64,000 bases of DNA from the NCBI GenBank assembly GCA_023423795.1, contig JAFAEX010000305.1:42743-106742 (forward strand). The letters are read 5' to 3'. The notes beneath the pieces were generated by a model. The model had not been told where the DNA came from. It made no database searches and was given only the letters and a program-made list of their open reading frames with translations. This stretch comes from Chloroflexota bacterium (GTDB lineage Bacteria; Chloroflexota; Chloroflexia; Thermomicrobiales; UBA6265). Positions 1-8,234 of this stretch are shown in pieces (position 1 is the stretch's first letter; every line of letters begins with the position of its first letter). A program made the position numbers and the translations under genes.

Positions 1-161
1 GGGTTGCGGTAGAGCAGGTGATCGCCCACCCACAGCGAATCGAATCCGGCCTGCTCCGCCCGCTTCGCCATCGCTTCGTACTCGCGCCACCGCGCGACGT
101 ACTCGATCTCCGGCAACTGGATGCCGACCTTCAACGGCCGCCTGCGCCCCGCCTCGCCCAT
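1..161 (-). CDS. LLM-class flavin-dependent oxidoreductase, N-terminal part (cut by window edge)
   Basis: The reverse strand from 161 reads an ATG start preceded by a strong AGGGAGG ribosome site, then 53 codons with no stop before the edge. The peptide has the opening of luciferase-like F420/FMN monooxygenases: a GIQLPE first strand, then AEQAGFDSLWVGDHL, the usual alpha1/beta2 segment of that TIM barrel. Enzymes of this family use reduced FMN or F420; the substrate cannot be told from this end. The family assignment is fairly secure and the specific function is unknown. Confidence 0.75.
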   Translation of the reverse strand, partial: MGEAGRRRPLKVGIQLPEIEYVARWREYEAMAKRAEQAGFDSLWVGDHLLYRN

Positions 162-264
162 CGGGTTCCCTCCCTGCCCGCGCTCCGGCGCGCGGCCCTG
201 TTCCGTCAGCAGGCCGCGATCTTAGCGCAGGCAGGAAGAGGAAGCGCCCCGGCGGACACGGTCC

Positions 265-645
265 TCAGGCGACCTCGGTGCTCGGGCGATTCCGGGCGAA
301 CTCGACGATGTACCGGGGCTGCCCATCAGGATCGGCAACGGCGAAGACCCGGCCGTAGGGAAACTCCGTCACCGGCAGGCGCACGTCGGCATTCGGCGAA
401 ATCGCGGCGAACGACTCCTCGACATCCTCCGTGGCCCAGTACAACTCGAGCGTCCGCTCACCCCCGACCGCCTCGTCGGCGGCGAGCGCAAAAGCGGCCC
501 CGGAAGGGTCTCGCAACTGGACGAAGGCCGGGCTTTCCCGCTCGACCGAAAAGCCAAGGACATCGACGTAGAACCGCTTCGTCGCCTCGATGTCGGCGAC
601 GTATTCGAGGGCGAACGCGAAGGTCAGGTCGGTTACCACAATCAT
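265..645 (-). CDS. VOC (glyoxalase/bleomycin-resistance fold) family protein
   Basis: A 126-residue protein of the vicinal oxygen chelate fold. It shows the pattern of a single VOC unit: an N-terminal FAFALEYVADIEATKRFYVDV, a central FVQLRDPSGAAFAL strand pair, and a C-terminal GRVFAVADPDGQPRYIVEF. Such proteins are small dioxygenases, isomerases or resistance proteins; no substrate is indicated. A GGGAGG box directly abuts the ATG at 645, so the GTG two codons later (639) has the better spacing and may be the true start. It lies about 100 bp downstream of the WYL regulator on the same strand. Confidence 0.8.
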   Translation of the reverse strand: MIVVTDLTFAFALEYVADIEATKRFYVDVLGFSVERESPAFVQLRDPSGAAFALAADEAVGGERTLELYWATEDVEESFAAISPNADVRLPVTEFPYGRVFAVADPDGQPRYIVEFARNRPSTEVA

Positions 646-749
646 CCTCCCGTCGGGAACGAGGCGCGGCACGATCGCCGCCGCCTCGTCCACCGTAGCC
701 GCGGGATGCGACAACGTCCTGTCGGGAATTTCGGCGCGGCCGAAACGAC

Positions 750-1448
750 CTACGGAAGACTCGGCTCGACGAGGTCGAACGGGAGGTCGGGAAGGATCGA
801 TTCCAGCGGACGCGCGGGGAACACGTCGCCGGTTGGCACGGCGCCCTCGATCCGGTCGAGACGGAAGGCCCGCGGCGCATTCCGTAGCCGGCACCACGCC
901 GCGAGGTACCAGCCGTTGCGCGTGCCGATGATGCCGGCGGGTTCGACGGTGCGCGTCGTCGCGCTCCCGTGGCGGTCTCGGTACGCCAATTCGACCGCGA
1001 CCGACGCCGCGATCGCGCGCTGGATGGCGTCCAGGGCAGGCGCGAAGTCGCCGTCGGGGCCGGGAACGACGCGGATGGACCGCACCAGCCGGGTAGCCTC
1101 GTCCCGTGGCGCGGCGGCCATCACGGCCCGCAATTTCATCAGCGCCGAGCGGCCGGCGTCGGCGAAGGGCATGGAGCGGGTGGCCGCCAGCGCGGTGGCG
1201 AGTGCCGCCGCTTCGAGCGGCGTGAGGTTGAGCGGCGGCAGGGTGGCCTCGACGTTGATGCCGTACCCGCCGCCCGGTCCCGGTCGCGCCCATATCGGCA
1301 CGCCGGCCTCCTGCAACGCCAGCAGGTCGCGCTCGATCGTCCGCGTCGTCACCTCGAAGGTCGCCGCGAGTTCGGCGGCGCGCAGCGTGCGCGGCGCGCG
1401 TGCCCGCAACTCCTCGACGATGGCGTACAGACGGTCGGTGCGGTTCAC
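750..1448 (-). CDS. HTH/WYL-domain transcriptional regulator (YafY/DeoR type)
   Basis: A 232-residue regulator with a GTG start. Residues 1-60 form a DeoR-like winged helix (RTDRLYAIVEELRARAPRTL, then FEVTTRTIERDLLALQEAGV). The centre has PLNLTPLEAAALATAL typical of YafY relatives, and residues about 125-230 are a WYL domain, ending with the RNGWYLAAWCRLRNAPRAF signature and RLDRIEG. WYL domains usually sense small ligands or nucleic acid. It lies 38 bp downstream of the ABC permease and upstream of the VOC gene, so it may belong to either transcription unit. Its target is unknown. Confidence 0.88.
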   Translation of the reverse strand: MNRTDRLYAIVEELRARAPRTLRAAELAATFEVTTRTIERDLLALQEAGVPIWARPGPGGGYGINVEATLPPLNLTPLEAAALATALAATRSMPFADAGRSALMKLRAVMAAAPRDEATRLVRSIRVVPGPDGDFAPALDAIQRAIAASVAVELAYRDRHGSATTRTVEPAGIIGTRNGWYLAAWCRLRNAPRAFRLDRIEGAVPTGDVFPARPLESILPDLPFDLVEPSLP

Positions 1449-1486
1449 CCGGCGATGGTAGCACCCACCCGTACCGACCCGGATGG

Positions 1487-2257
1487 CTACTCCTGGTTCA
1501 TCGTCCGCAGCCGCAGCGTGGACAGCACCAGCGCCAGCAGCGACACCACCACCGTCGTGGTGATCGCGCCGCGCAGCGTCGCGGCCTCGCTCAGCGTCAC
1601 CCGCGGATCGGCGAGCACCGCCACGAAGACCGATTCGGCGGCGTGACGGATCGAGATGTTCTGCACGCCGGGCAGGAAGCGGCCCAGCAGGCTCTCCCAG
1701 GCGAAGACGTAGATGACCCCGGCCAGCAACGCCCGTGGCGCGACCAGGCTGACCAGCAGGAACACCGACGCCAGCAACAGCGTCGCCACGCCGGTGGCGG
1801 CGGCCATCGCGCCGAACAGCGGCCAGAGGTTGGACGACGTCGCCACCCGGCTGGCGGTGTCGGTCGGGCCTTGCGCCGCCACCAGCGTCGTCACCGCGAC
1901 GCCGGCCAGCATGATCGGCAGGGCGACCAGCAGCACCGCGACCCACTTTTCCAGCACGATCCGCCAGCGGCCGACCGGTTTCATCGTCAGGTAGGGCAGC
2001 GTCCGGTCCTCGATCTCGTTGCCGATGGCGGCGGTCGCAACCAGCAGCACCGCGATCGGCAGCAGCGTCGGCAGCACCAGTTCCCGGAACTGTGTGACGA
2101 GGAACCGGTACGGCGGCAGGTCGTCCGGCCCGAACAGGTAGACCAGCGCGAACAGCGCCGGCAGCAGCGCGAGCGCGCCGAAGACGCGCACCGTCCGCCC
2201 GGCGAGGAACTGCCGCAACGTCAGCATCACGATCGGGATCGTTCGCCACAGCGCCAT
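1487..2257 (-). CDS. ABC-2 type transporter permease
   Basis: A 256-residue integral membrane protein with about six hydrophobic segments (e.g. VFGALALLPALFALVYLFG, LPTLLPIAVLLVATAAIG, VAVLLVALPIMLAGVAVTTL). It carries the NEIEDRTLPYLTMKPVGRWR loop typical of ABC-2 permeases that work with a separate ATPase. The ATG follows the TAG stop of the upstream ATPase gene with no gap, which implies translational coupling. It is the last of four coupled ABC genes. The exported substrate cannot be inferred. Confidence 0.85.
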   Translation of the reverse strand: MALWRTIPIVMLTLRQFLAGRTVRVFGALALLPALFALVYLFGPDDLPPYRFLVTQFRELVLPTLLPIAVLLVATAAIGNEIEDRTLPYLTMKPVGRWRIVLEKWVAVLLVALPIMLAGVAVTTLVAAQGPTDTASRVATSSNLWPLFGAMAAATGVATLLLASVFLLVSLVAPRALLAGVIYVFAWESLLGRFLPGVQNISIRHAAESVFVAVLADPRVTLSEAATLRGAITTTVVVSLLALVLSTLRLRTMNQE

Positions 2258-3232
2258 CTAGCGACCCACCAGGTAGGCGAAAACGGAGGCGAGCGATTCG
2301 TCCACCGGCGACACCTCGAACAGGCGAACCCCCTCCCGCCGCGCCAGCGCGGGCAGCGTCGCGCAGAACACCCGCACGTCGTCGGTTTCCGCGACCAGCC
2401 GGCCGTCCTCACCGAAGCGGACCGCGCGCGTCGCCGGGGCCGCCACCAGCGCGGCGGCGAGCCGGCGCGGGTCGTCCGAGCGGACCAACACCTCGCGCGG
2501 GTGCTCGTCCATCCGGTCGCGGATGGCGCGGTAGTCCCCGGCGGCGGCCAGTTTGCCGTTGATGATGACGAGGATGTTCTCGGCGAACCGCTCGACCTCG
2601 GTAAGGACGTGGGAGGAGACGACCACCGTGCGCCCTTCCGCGCCGAGCCGCTTCATCAGCGCGATCAACCCGGCCCGCTGCACGGGGTCGGTGCCGTTGA
2701 GCGGCTCGTCCAGCAGCAGCACCTCCGGGTCGTGGACGAGCGCGCCCGCCACCTTGATCCGCTGGCGCATGCCCTTGGAGTAACCGCCGATCGCCCGTTG
2801 CGCGGCGTCGCCCATCTCCACGAGGTCGATGGCCCGCGCCGCGGCGGCGTCCGGGTCCGGCAACTTCTGCAGGATCGCGTTCAAGCGCACGAACTCGAAC
2901 CCGGTCAGGTACGGGTAGACCGTCTCCTGCTCGCCGACGAGGCCCATCCTGCGGTACACGGTCGGGTTGCCGCGCACCGGCTGCCCGCCGATCGTGATCC
3001 GCCCGGAGGACGGGGCGAGCAAGCCGGACATCATCTTCAGGATCGTCGATTTGCCCGCGCCGTTCGGCCCCAGCAACCCGGTGACGCCGGGCGGCACGCC
3101 GAAACTGACGTCGGATACGGCGACGTGGTCTCCGTACCACTTCGAGACGCCCTCGCAGCGGATGACGGCAGATTCCCCGGCCGACAATCCGGGCAGCACA
3201 GGCGCGGCGACAGCCGCCGTCTGCTCAGTCAC
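2258..3232 (-). CDS. ABC transporter ATP-binding protein
   Basis: A 324-residue ABC ATPase. It has Walker A LGPNGAGKST at about residues 54-63, signature YSKGMRQR near 151-158, Walker B LLLDEPLNGTDP near 172-183, and an H-loop in VVVSSHVLTEVE. The C-terminal 90 residues are the extension common in multidrug and lantibiotic-type exporters. The preferred GTG start overlaps the stop of the upstream permease by 8 nt (GTGACTGA). An upstream in-frame start would reach further into that gene and is less likely. It pairs with the permease at 1487-2257. Confidence 0.9.
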   Translation of the reverse strand: MTEQTAAVAAPVLPGLSAGESAVIRCEGVSKWYGDHVAVSDVSFGVPPGVTGLLGPNGAGKSTILKMMSGLLAPSSGRITIGGQPVRGNPTVYRRMGLVGEQETVYPYLTGFEFVRLNAILQKLPDPDAAAARAIDLVEMGDAAQRAIGGYSKGMRQRIKVAGALVHDPEVLLLDEPLNGTDPVQRAGLIALMKRLGAEGRTVVVSSHVLTEVERFAENILVIINGKLAAAGDYRAIRDRMDEHPREVLVRSDDPRRLAAALVAAPATRAVRFGEDGRLVAETDDVRVFCATLPALARREGVRLFEVSPVDESLASVFAYLVGR

Positions 3233-4121
3233 GGCCGGAGTACCGGGCGAACATGATGGCCGCACCGACCGCGACGACGGCCAGCATCACCGCTGCCACG
3301 ACCGGCAGCGGGGCAAATTCGGGGAACTCGCCCATGCCCATCTCCGCCGGCCACAGCGCGCCCACGAGGTTCATCACCGTGCGCGTCGGGCTCAGGTACT
3401 GCACCCAGTCGCCCCACGGCTGCACGCCCGCCAGCGCCTCGCCCAGCGCGGCGGACAGCCCTTCGGTGACGGTGAAGCCGACGATGATAATGCCGACCGC
3501 GACCGCCTTGCGTTTGGTGAACGACGAGATCGCGAGGCCGATCGCCCCGAGGTAGAGCGCGATCAGCGTCCCGGCGATAACCACCCGCCCGAGGTCGCCG
3601 ATGTTGTCGCCCATCGCGCGCAGCGGGTCCGGCGCGACGAGTTGCAGCCCGATCCAGAGGATCGCGGCCGGCAGCACCGAGATGGACAGCGTCAGGATCG
3701 CGGCCGCCACCAGTTTCGCCAGCACGTAGTCGCCGCGCCGGATCGGGCGGGAAAAGTAGAGCGGCAGCACGCCCTCGCGCCGGTCCGGGCAGACCATCTC
3801 CGGCGCGATGGTGGCGACGAACATCCCCTCCAGCAGGAAGATCGCGCCGAGCAGTTCCGGGTACCCGAGGAACTCCGCGCCGGGGATGAAAGCCGACACG
3901 CCGATGGCGACGATCACCGGCAGCAGCGCGCCGATGTAGAGCAGCGCCGGGATGACCTTCGACGTCCAGCCCTTCTTCAGGCCGAGCGCCCGCGCCATCG
4001 ACCAGCGGGCGAGCGCCCAGGTGTTGCCGAGGCGGCCGTGCCGCGCGCCCTCGTAGTGCTGGTAGCCGCGGTCGTAGACCTCGCCGTAGCGGGCGCCGTT
4101 CGCCGGCGCGGGCACGCTCAC
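3225..4121 (-). CDS. ABC-2 type transporter permease, second copy
   Basis: A 298-residue membrane protein. A soluble N-terminus (GARYGEVYDRGYQHYEGARHGR) precedes roughly six transmembrane segments, with RREGVLPLYFSRPIRRGDYV in the first cytoplasmic loop as in ABC-2 permeases. The GTG start overlaps the upstream ATPase stop as GTGA, and its own stop overlaps the next ATPase start. The Y-rich N-terminus resembles permeases found with Ccm/Nos-like ATPases in Chloroflexota and Actinobacteria. Substrate unknown. Confidence 0.85.
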   Translation of the reverse strand: MSVPAPANGARYGEVYDRGYQHYEGARHGRLGNTWALARWSMARALGLKKGWTSKVIPALLYIGALLPVIVAIGVSAFIPGAEFLGYPELLGAIFLLEGMFVATIAPEMVCPDRREGVLPLYFSRPIRRGDYVLAKLVAAAILTLSISVLPAAILWIGLQLVAPDPLRAMGDNIGDLGRVVIAGTLIALYLGAIGLAISSFTKRKAVAVGIIIVGFTVTEGLSAALGEALAGVQPWGDWVQYLSPTRTVMNLVGALWPAEMGMGEFPEFAPLPVVAAVMLAVVAVGAAIMFARYSGRD

Positions 4122-5122
4122 TGGCCGCCCTCCCCGACCCGGCCCGAGCCGACGGTGCCGAAGTAGAGATCCTCCAGCGACCGGGTGCGCGCCCGCAGCG
4201 AGCGCAGCGGCACGCCGAGGTCGGCCGCGGCATCGCGCACCGCGTCGTAGGCCGCGTCGCCGTCGTGGCGGACAACCAGTTCGCCGGGGCCGAAGTCGTC
4301 GCCGGTTCCCGCCACCGCGCCGAGCGCGCGGACGCGGGCGGCGAACGCCACCGGGTCGCCGTCGATGCGGACCAGCAGGTCGCCGCCGCCGCCGTCGATG
4401 CCGACCAGCGGCTGCGAGGCGACCAGCCGCCCGCCGTCGAGGATGACGACGTAGCGGCAAACGCGCTCGATGTCGTCCAGAATGTGCGACGACAGCACCA
4501 CCGACATCCCCATCATCTCGTGGATGCGGGCGATGAGCGCCAGCATCTCGTCGCGCCCCTGCGGGTCCATGCCGTTGGTCGGCTCGTCGAGGAAGACCAG
4601 TTCGGGGTCGTGGACGACGGCCTGCGCGAGTTTCACCCGCTGCTTCATGCCGGTCGAAAACCCCTTGATCAGCCGGTAGCGCTCCTCGTCCAACCCGACC
4701 TGGAACAAAACGTCGGCGGCCCGCTGGCGGGCGGCGCGGGCCGGCAACCCGGCGACCTCTGCCGCGTGGGCGACGAAATCGGCAGCGGTCGCGTCGCCGG
4801 GCAGGCAGTCGCCCTCCGGCATGTAGCCGACCCTCCCGCGTACCGCCACGCCCTGCGCGCGGGCGTCCAGCCCGAGCACGAGGGCGTCGCCGCCGGTCGG
4901 CCGGGTCAGCCCGAGCAGGATGCGGATCAGGGTGGACTTGCCGGCGCCGTTGGCCCCGAGCAACCCGATCGCGGTGCGCGGCGCCCGCAGGTCGAGCGAG
5001 TCGAGCGCGACCACGTTGCCGAATCGCTTGGTCAGGCCGCGGGTCTCCAGCGCCCAGCCGTTGGGCGGGGCGGCGACCTGCTCCCTTGTCGCGGAGGCGG
5101 TGGCGGTGGCTGTCACGCGCAA
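4118..5122 (-). CDS. ABC transporter ATP-binding protein, second copy
   Basis: A 334-residue ABC ATPase. Walker A LGANGAGKST lies at residues 55-64. The signature region is FSTGMKQRVKLAQAVVHDP, Walker B is LVFLDEPTNGMDP, and the switch histidine is in VVLSSHILDDIE. The long C-terminal domain ends RTRSLEDLYFGT, a motif of this exporter subfamily. The chosen start is TTG with a GAGG box five bases upstream; a GTG two codons later is an alternative. It opens the four-gene ATPase-permease-ATPase-permease cluster, about 80 bp downstream of the serine hydrolase. Confidence 0.9.
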   Translation of the reverse strand: MRVTATATASATREQVAAPPNGWALETRGLTKRFGNVVALDSLDLRAPRTAIGLLGANGAGKSTLIRILLGLTRPTGGDALVLGLDARAQGVAVRGRVGYMPEGDCLPGDATAADFVAHAAEVAGLPARAARQRAADVLFQVGLDEERYRLIKGFSTGMKQRVKLAQAVVHDPELVFLDEPTNGMDPQGRDEMLALIARIHEMMGMSVVLSSHILDDIERVCRYVVILDGGRLVASQPLVGIDGGGGDLLVRIDGDPVAFAARVRALGAVAGTGDDFGPGELVVRHDGDAAYDAVRDAAADLGVPLRSLRARTRSLEDLYFGTVGSGRVGEGGQ

Positions 5123-5204
5123 TGCTGCCTCGTCGCTGCGTCGCAGGACCGCCCAACCGGCGGCCCAACCGAGTGTAACAGGGGCAAAATCCCGGCCCTG
5201 CGGG

Positions 5205-6833
5205 TTACGGCGTCGGGGTCGCCGCCGCGCCCATTGCCGTGAACACGTAGGTCAGCGGCTCGGTCTCCGACAGCCAGTCCAGCACGATCTCCGGGTTGCC
5301 GTCCCGCCCGTAGCGGAAGGCGAGGTTGCCCGGCGCGCCGGCCAGCGGCGGATCGGCGAACGTGTAGGAACCGCCGCGATTGACCGCGAGCAATTCCGAG
5401 GTCATCTCGCCCACGTCGATCCACAGGCGGCCGTCCGCGAGCCGAAGTTCGGCCTCGCCGAGGTCGGGGTGAGCGTACCGGCCGACAAATGGCGCGACGA
5501 CATCCGGGTCGATCGGCCCGATCGCCGCGTCGGCCAGCGCCGGCAGCGCCATCATCGGCGCCAGCAGGGCGTCCAGTTCCGCGTCGATCTCGGGAGCGGT
5601 CCCGAACGCCAACTCGAACAACCGGTACTGGATGGAGTAGACGAACGGTGAGGCGAGCGGCCCGCCGTTGGTCAGGATCACGACGCCGAGGTCGGATTCG
5701 GGCAGGAACCCGACTTCGGAGACGAAGCCGAGCGTGCCGCCGCTGTGGTTCACCAGCGGCTGGTCGTGCCAACTCCCGATCCCCCAGCCCATCCCGTACC
5801 CGGTGATCGACGTTGCCAGCGACCCGGCCAATCCCTCGGCCGGCGGCAGCGCCACCCGTTCGTCCCGGGCGCGCGCAAGACTCTCCGCCGACACGATCCG
5901 CTGCCCGTCTGGCCCGACCCCGTCCGCGAGTTGCATGCTCACATAGGCGGCCATGTCGTTGGCGCTGGACCACAACCCGCCCGCCGGCGCGACTGATGCC
6001 GCGAACGCCTGGTCCTGCTGGAGCCGGATCGGCACGACGGCGCGACCGATCGTCGAACCGTGCGGATGGGCGTAGTCGCCGTCCGCAAGCACGTCGGCCA
6101 GCGAGAAGGTCGAGCGGTCCATGCCCAGCGGGCCGAACACCCGCTCGCGCATGGCCAGTTCGTAGCCGGACTGGAGATCGCCCAGCGGTGCGCCGGCCGC
6201 GCGGGCGGCGGCGTACCCGCCAACGGCGTACATCTGGTTGGAGTACTGGAACACCTCGCCGAACGGAGCCGTGACCGGGATGCGCTCCATCGAGCCGATC
6301 AGCGATTGCGGTGTCAACTCGTTGAAGTTGAGGATCAGTTCCATGTCGCGCCGGGGCAGTCCCGTGCAGGCGCAGAAACTGTCGGCCAGCGTCACCCGCT
6401 CGGTGAGGTCCGGGTCGGACAGGCGCAGCCCCGGCAGCAGCCAGGCGACCGGTTCCTCCCACGCGGCGAACCCGTCGTCCACCAACGTGGCCGCCATCAG
6501 CGCGGTCATCGACTTGGTGTTGGAGCCGATCATCATCAGCGTGTCGGGCGTCACCGGCTCCGCGCTGCCGGCCGCCCGGACGCCGTACCCGCGCGCAAAC
6601 ACGGTTTCGCCGCCGTGGACGACGGCGACCGCCGCCCCGGGCACCCCGAATCGCCCCAGTTGGGCGGCAACGTAGGCATCGAACTCGGCCAGCACCCGTT
6701 CGTCGAGGTTGGCCGCCCGCAACGCCGGGGCCACCTCGCCGGCGACCGGCGTAGCCTCCTGCGCCAACGCGACCGGGACCGCCGGACCGGCGAGCAACCC
6801 GGCGACGCACAGGACGGCGAACAGGCGGCGCAT
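5205..6833 (-). CDS. exported serine hydrolase, beta-lactamase/PBP4* (class C-like) family
   Basis: A 542-residue protein with a signal peptide (MRRLFAVLCVAGLLAGPAVP, predicted cut near ALAQ) followed by the AQEATP stretch. The catalytic SxxK motif is SNTK at residues 104-107, the YxN motif is Y197-S-N199, and HSGG stands where class C enzymes have KTG. The C-terminal 150 residues form a beta-rich domain like DUF3471. Members include D-aminopeptidases, esterases and PBP-like proteins; true beta-lactamase activity is not implied. The ATG at 6833 follows a GAGGGGGG site; an open frame extends upstream to 6917 but without a plausible leader. Confidence 0.85.
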   Translation of the reverse strand: MRRLFAVLCVAGLLAGPAVPVALAQEATPVAGEVAPALRAANLDERVLAEFDAYVAAQLGRFGVPGAAVAVVHGGETVFARGYGVRAAGSAEPVTPDTLMMIGSNTKSMTALMAATLVDDGFAAWEEPVAWLLPGLRLSDPDLTERVTLADSFCACTGLPRRDMELILNFNELTPQSLIGSMERIPVTAPFGEVFQYSNQMYAVGGYAAARAAGAPLGDLQSGYELAMRERVFGPLGMDRSTFSLADVLADGDYAHPHGSTIGRAVVPIRLQQDQAFAASVAPAGGLWSSANDMAAYVSMQLADGVGPDGQRIVSAESLARARDERVALPPAEGLAGSLATSITGYGMGWGIGSWHDQPLVNHSGGTLGFVSEVGFLPESDLGVVILTNGGPLASPFVYSIQYRLFELAFGTAPEIDAELDALLAPMMALPALADAAIGPIDPDVVAPFVGRYAHPDLGEAELRLADGRLWIDVGEMTSELLAVNRGGSYTFADPPLAGAPGNLAFRYGRDGNPEIVLDWLSETEPLTYVFTAMGAAATPTP

Positions 6834-6993
6834 CCATACCCCCCTCGATAGCAGCAGCGCCCGAACCGGACGCCGACGAACGCGGGTTCCACCATACCAG
6901 CCCGTCCGCCCGCGCAATCGGGAGAACCCGTGAAGAACTCGGCGAGATGCAGCCGCGACCTGCCGCGCGAAATCGCGCCGGACGGCTTCACTT

Positions 6994-7092
6994 CACCGTC
7001 ATCCCGAGCCCGTCGAGGGATCTCGTTGCCAAGCCGGAATGTCGCGCAGTCGAGGCACAACGAGATCCCTCGACGGGCTCGGGATGACGGTG
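6994..7092. repeat. perfect inverted repeat, family A (35-bp arms)
   Basis: The arms at 6994-7028 and 7058-7092 are exact reverse complements over 35 bp, separated by 29 bp. The core reads GTCATCCCGAGC, then GTCGAGGGATCTCG. The same core recurs as single arms at 12925-12956 and 13847-13876, and as a full hairpin at 33013-33099. It would fold into a very stable hairpin if transcribed. It sits between the divergent serine hydrolase and maf genes, in the 370-bp gap 6834-7203 where nothing else was recognised. Confidence 0.9.
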
Positions 7093-7203
7093 AGGGACTC
7101 GCGATGACGGCGGAGACAGGCCCGAAATCCGGCGCTTCGCCCGGTTGGCACGTCTTCCGCGAGCGCATGCCGGGATGCCGCCCGATTCGGTATCGTTGCG
7201 CGC

Positions 7204-7896
7204 ATGGACGACTCCCCTGCCCTGCCCAGCATCGGCGCGGGTCACGCGCCCGGCCTGATCCTCGCCTCCGGTTCGCCCCGGCGGCGCGAATTGCTCGCCC
7301 GCCTCGGGTTGCCGTTCGTCGTCGAGACGAGCGACGAACCGGAGGACGCCGATCCGTCGCAGCCGCCGGAGCGGCTGGTGATGGAATTGGCCGGGCGCAA
7401 GGCGCGGGCGGTCGCCGCGCGCCATCCCGGCCACGGTCCGGGCGAGGTGCTGGTGCTCGGCGGCGATACCGTCGTCGCCCTCTACGGAGAAGTGCTCGGG
7501 AAACCGGGCAATGCTCACGACGCGGCGGACATGCTTTCGCGCCTATCCGGCCGCTCCCACGAGGTCTGGACCGGCATCGCGATCGTCGATCCCGCCACCG
7601 GCCGCATCGAGCGCCACGCGGTGCCGACCGTGATCCGCTTCCGCGACCTGACCGACGACGAGATCGCCGCCTACGCCGCCACCGGCGAGGGCTTCGACAA
7701 GGCCGGCGGGTACGCCATCCAGGGCGGCGCGGCCGATTTCGTCGCCGCCATCCACGGCTGCTGGACCAACGTGGTCGGGCTGCCCCTCTGCGAAGTCGCC
7801 GAACTGCTGCGCCGCTTCGGCGTGGCCATCCCCGCCCCGGAGCCGGTCTGCACCCGCCCGGACGGCTCGGCCTGCCCTCGCCTGCGCGAGGAATGA
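7204..7896 (+). CDS. maf: Maf-family nucleoside triphosphate pyrophosphatase
   Basis: A 230-residue cytoplasmic Maf protein, thought to hydrolyse dTTP/UTP or modified nucleotides to monophosphates. It shows the family signature LILASGSPRRRELLARLGL near residues 18-36, the catalytic VLGGDTVV around 90, GKPGNAHDAADMLSRLSGRSHEVWTG (in two adjacent pieces), and the C-terminal GGYAIQGGAADFV plus VVGLPL. The length is slightly above the usual 190-210 because of an N-terminal leader and a C-terminal tail (CTRPDGSACPRL). It appears to be monocistronic. Confidence 0.93.
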   Translation: MDDSPALPSIGAGHAPGLILASGSPRRRELLARLGLPFVVETSDEPEDADPSQPPERLVMELAGRKARAVAARHPGHGPGEVLVLGGDTVVALYGEVLGKPGNAHDAADMLSRLSGRSHEVWTGIAIVDPATGRIERHAVPTVIRFRDLTDDEIAAYAATGEGFDKAGGYAIQGGAADFVAAIHGCWTNVVGLPLCEVAELLRRFGVAIPAPEPVCTRPDGSACPRLREE

Positions 7897-7930
7897 CCGC
7901 GGTCGCGGCGTCACCTTATCCCGCCGTATC

Positions 7931-7999
7931 GTAGGGGGGGACCTGTGCCCTCCTTCGTTGGTTGGCGATCACGAGGAAGGGCACAGGTCCATCCCCTAC
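7931..7999. repeat. inverted repeat, family B (about 27-bp arms)
   Basis: The left arm 7931-7957 (GTAGGGGGGGACCTGTGCCC and on) pairs with the right arm 7972-7999, which ends in CATCCCCTAC, with only a few mismatches. Related hairpins lie at 36155-36240 and 43479-43554. It lies between maf and the SDR gene. The remaining 235 bp before the SDR start contain no recognised gene. Confidence 0.85.
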
Positions 8000-8234
8000 G
8001 ACGACGAGCCCGGCATCGCGAATCTCGGGCGCGGACGAGCCGCGATTCCACCGCATGCATGGCGATGCATCGCACAGGTGCACCACGGCGGTCGCCCCTT
8101 CGGCCCGCCAGTCCCTTGGTCGCCGCCGGACGGCCGCACCATACTTCCGCCAGCGAATCGAACGATGATGCCCGCCGATGCAATCCCGCCCGGTTCGGGC
8201 GCGCGCCGGCAACGCAGGGAAAGGCACGACACGC

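Noticed and set aside
265..1464. A 399-codon open frame suggesting a fused regulator-VOC protein
   Set aside because: Only its last 126 codons (the VOC part) look like protein. The first part is an arginine-rich shadow of the WYL regulator read in another frame.
5205..6833. Beta-lactamase giving antibiotic resistance
   Set aside because: SNTK, YSN and HSGG fit the broad serine hydrolase/PBP4* group; nothing specific to beta-lactam hydrolysis is visible.
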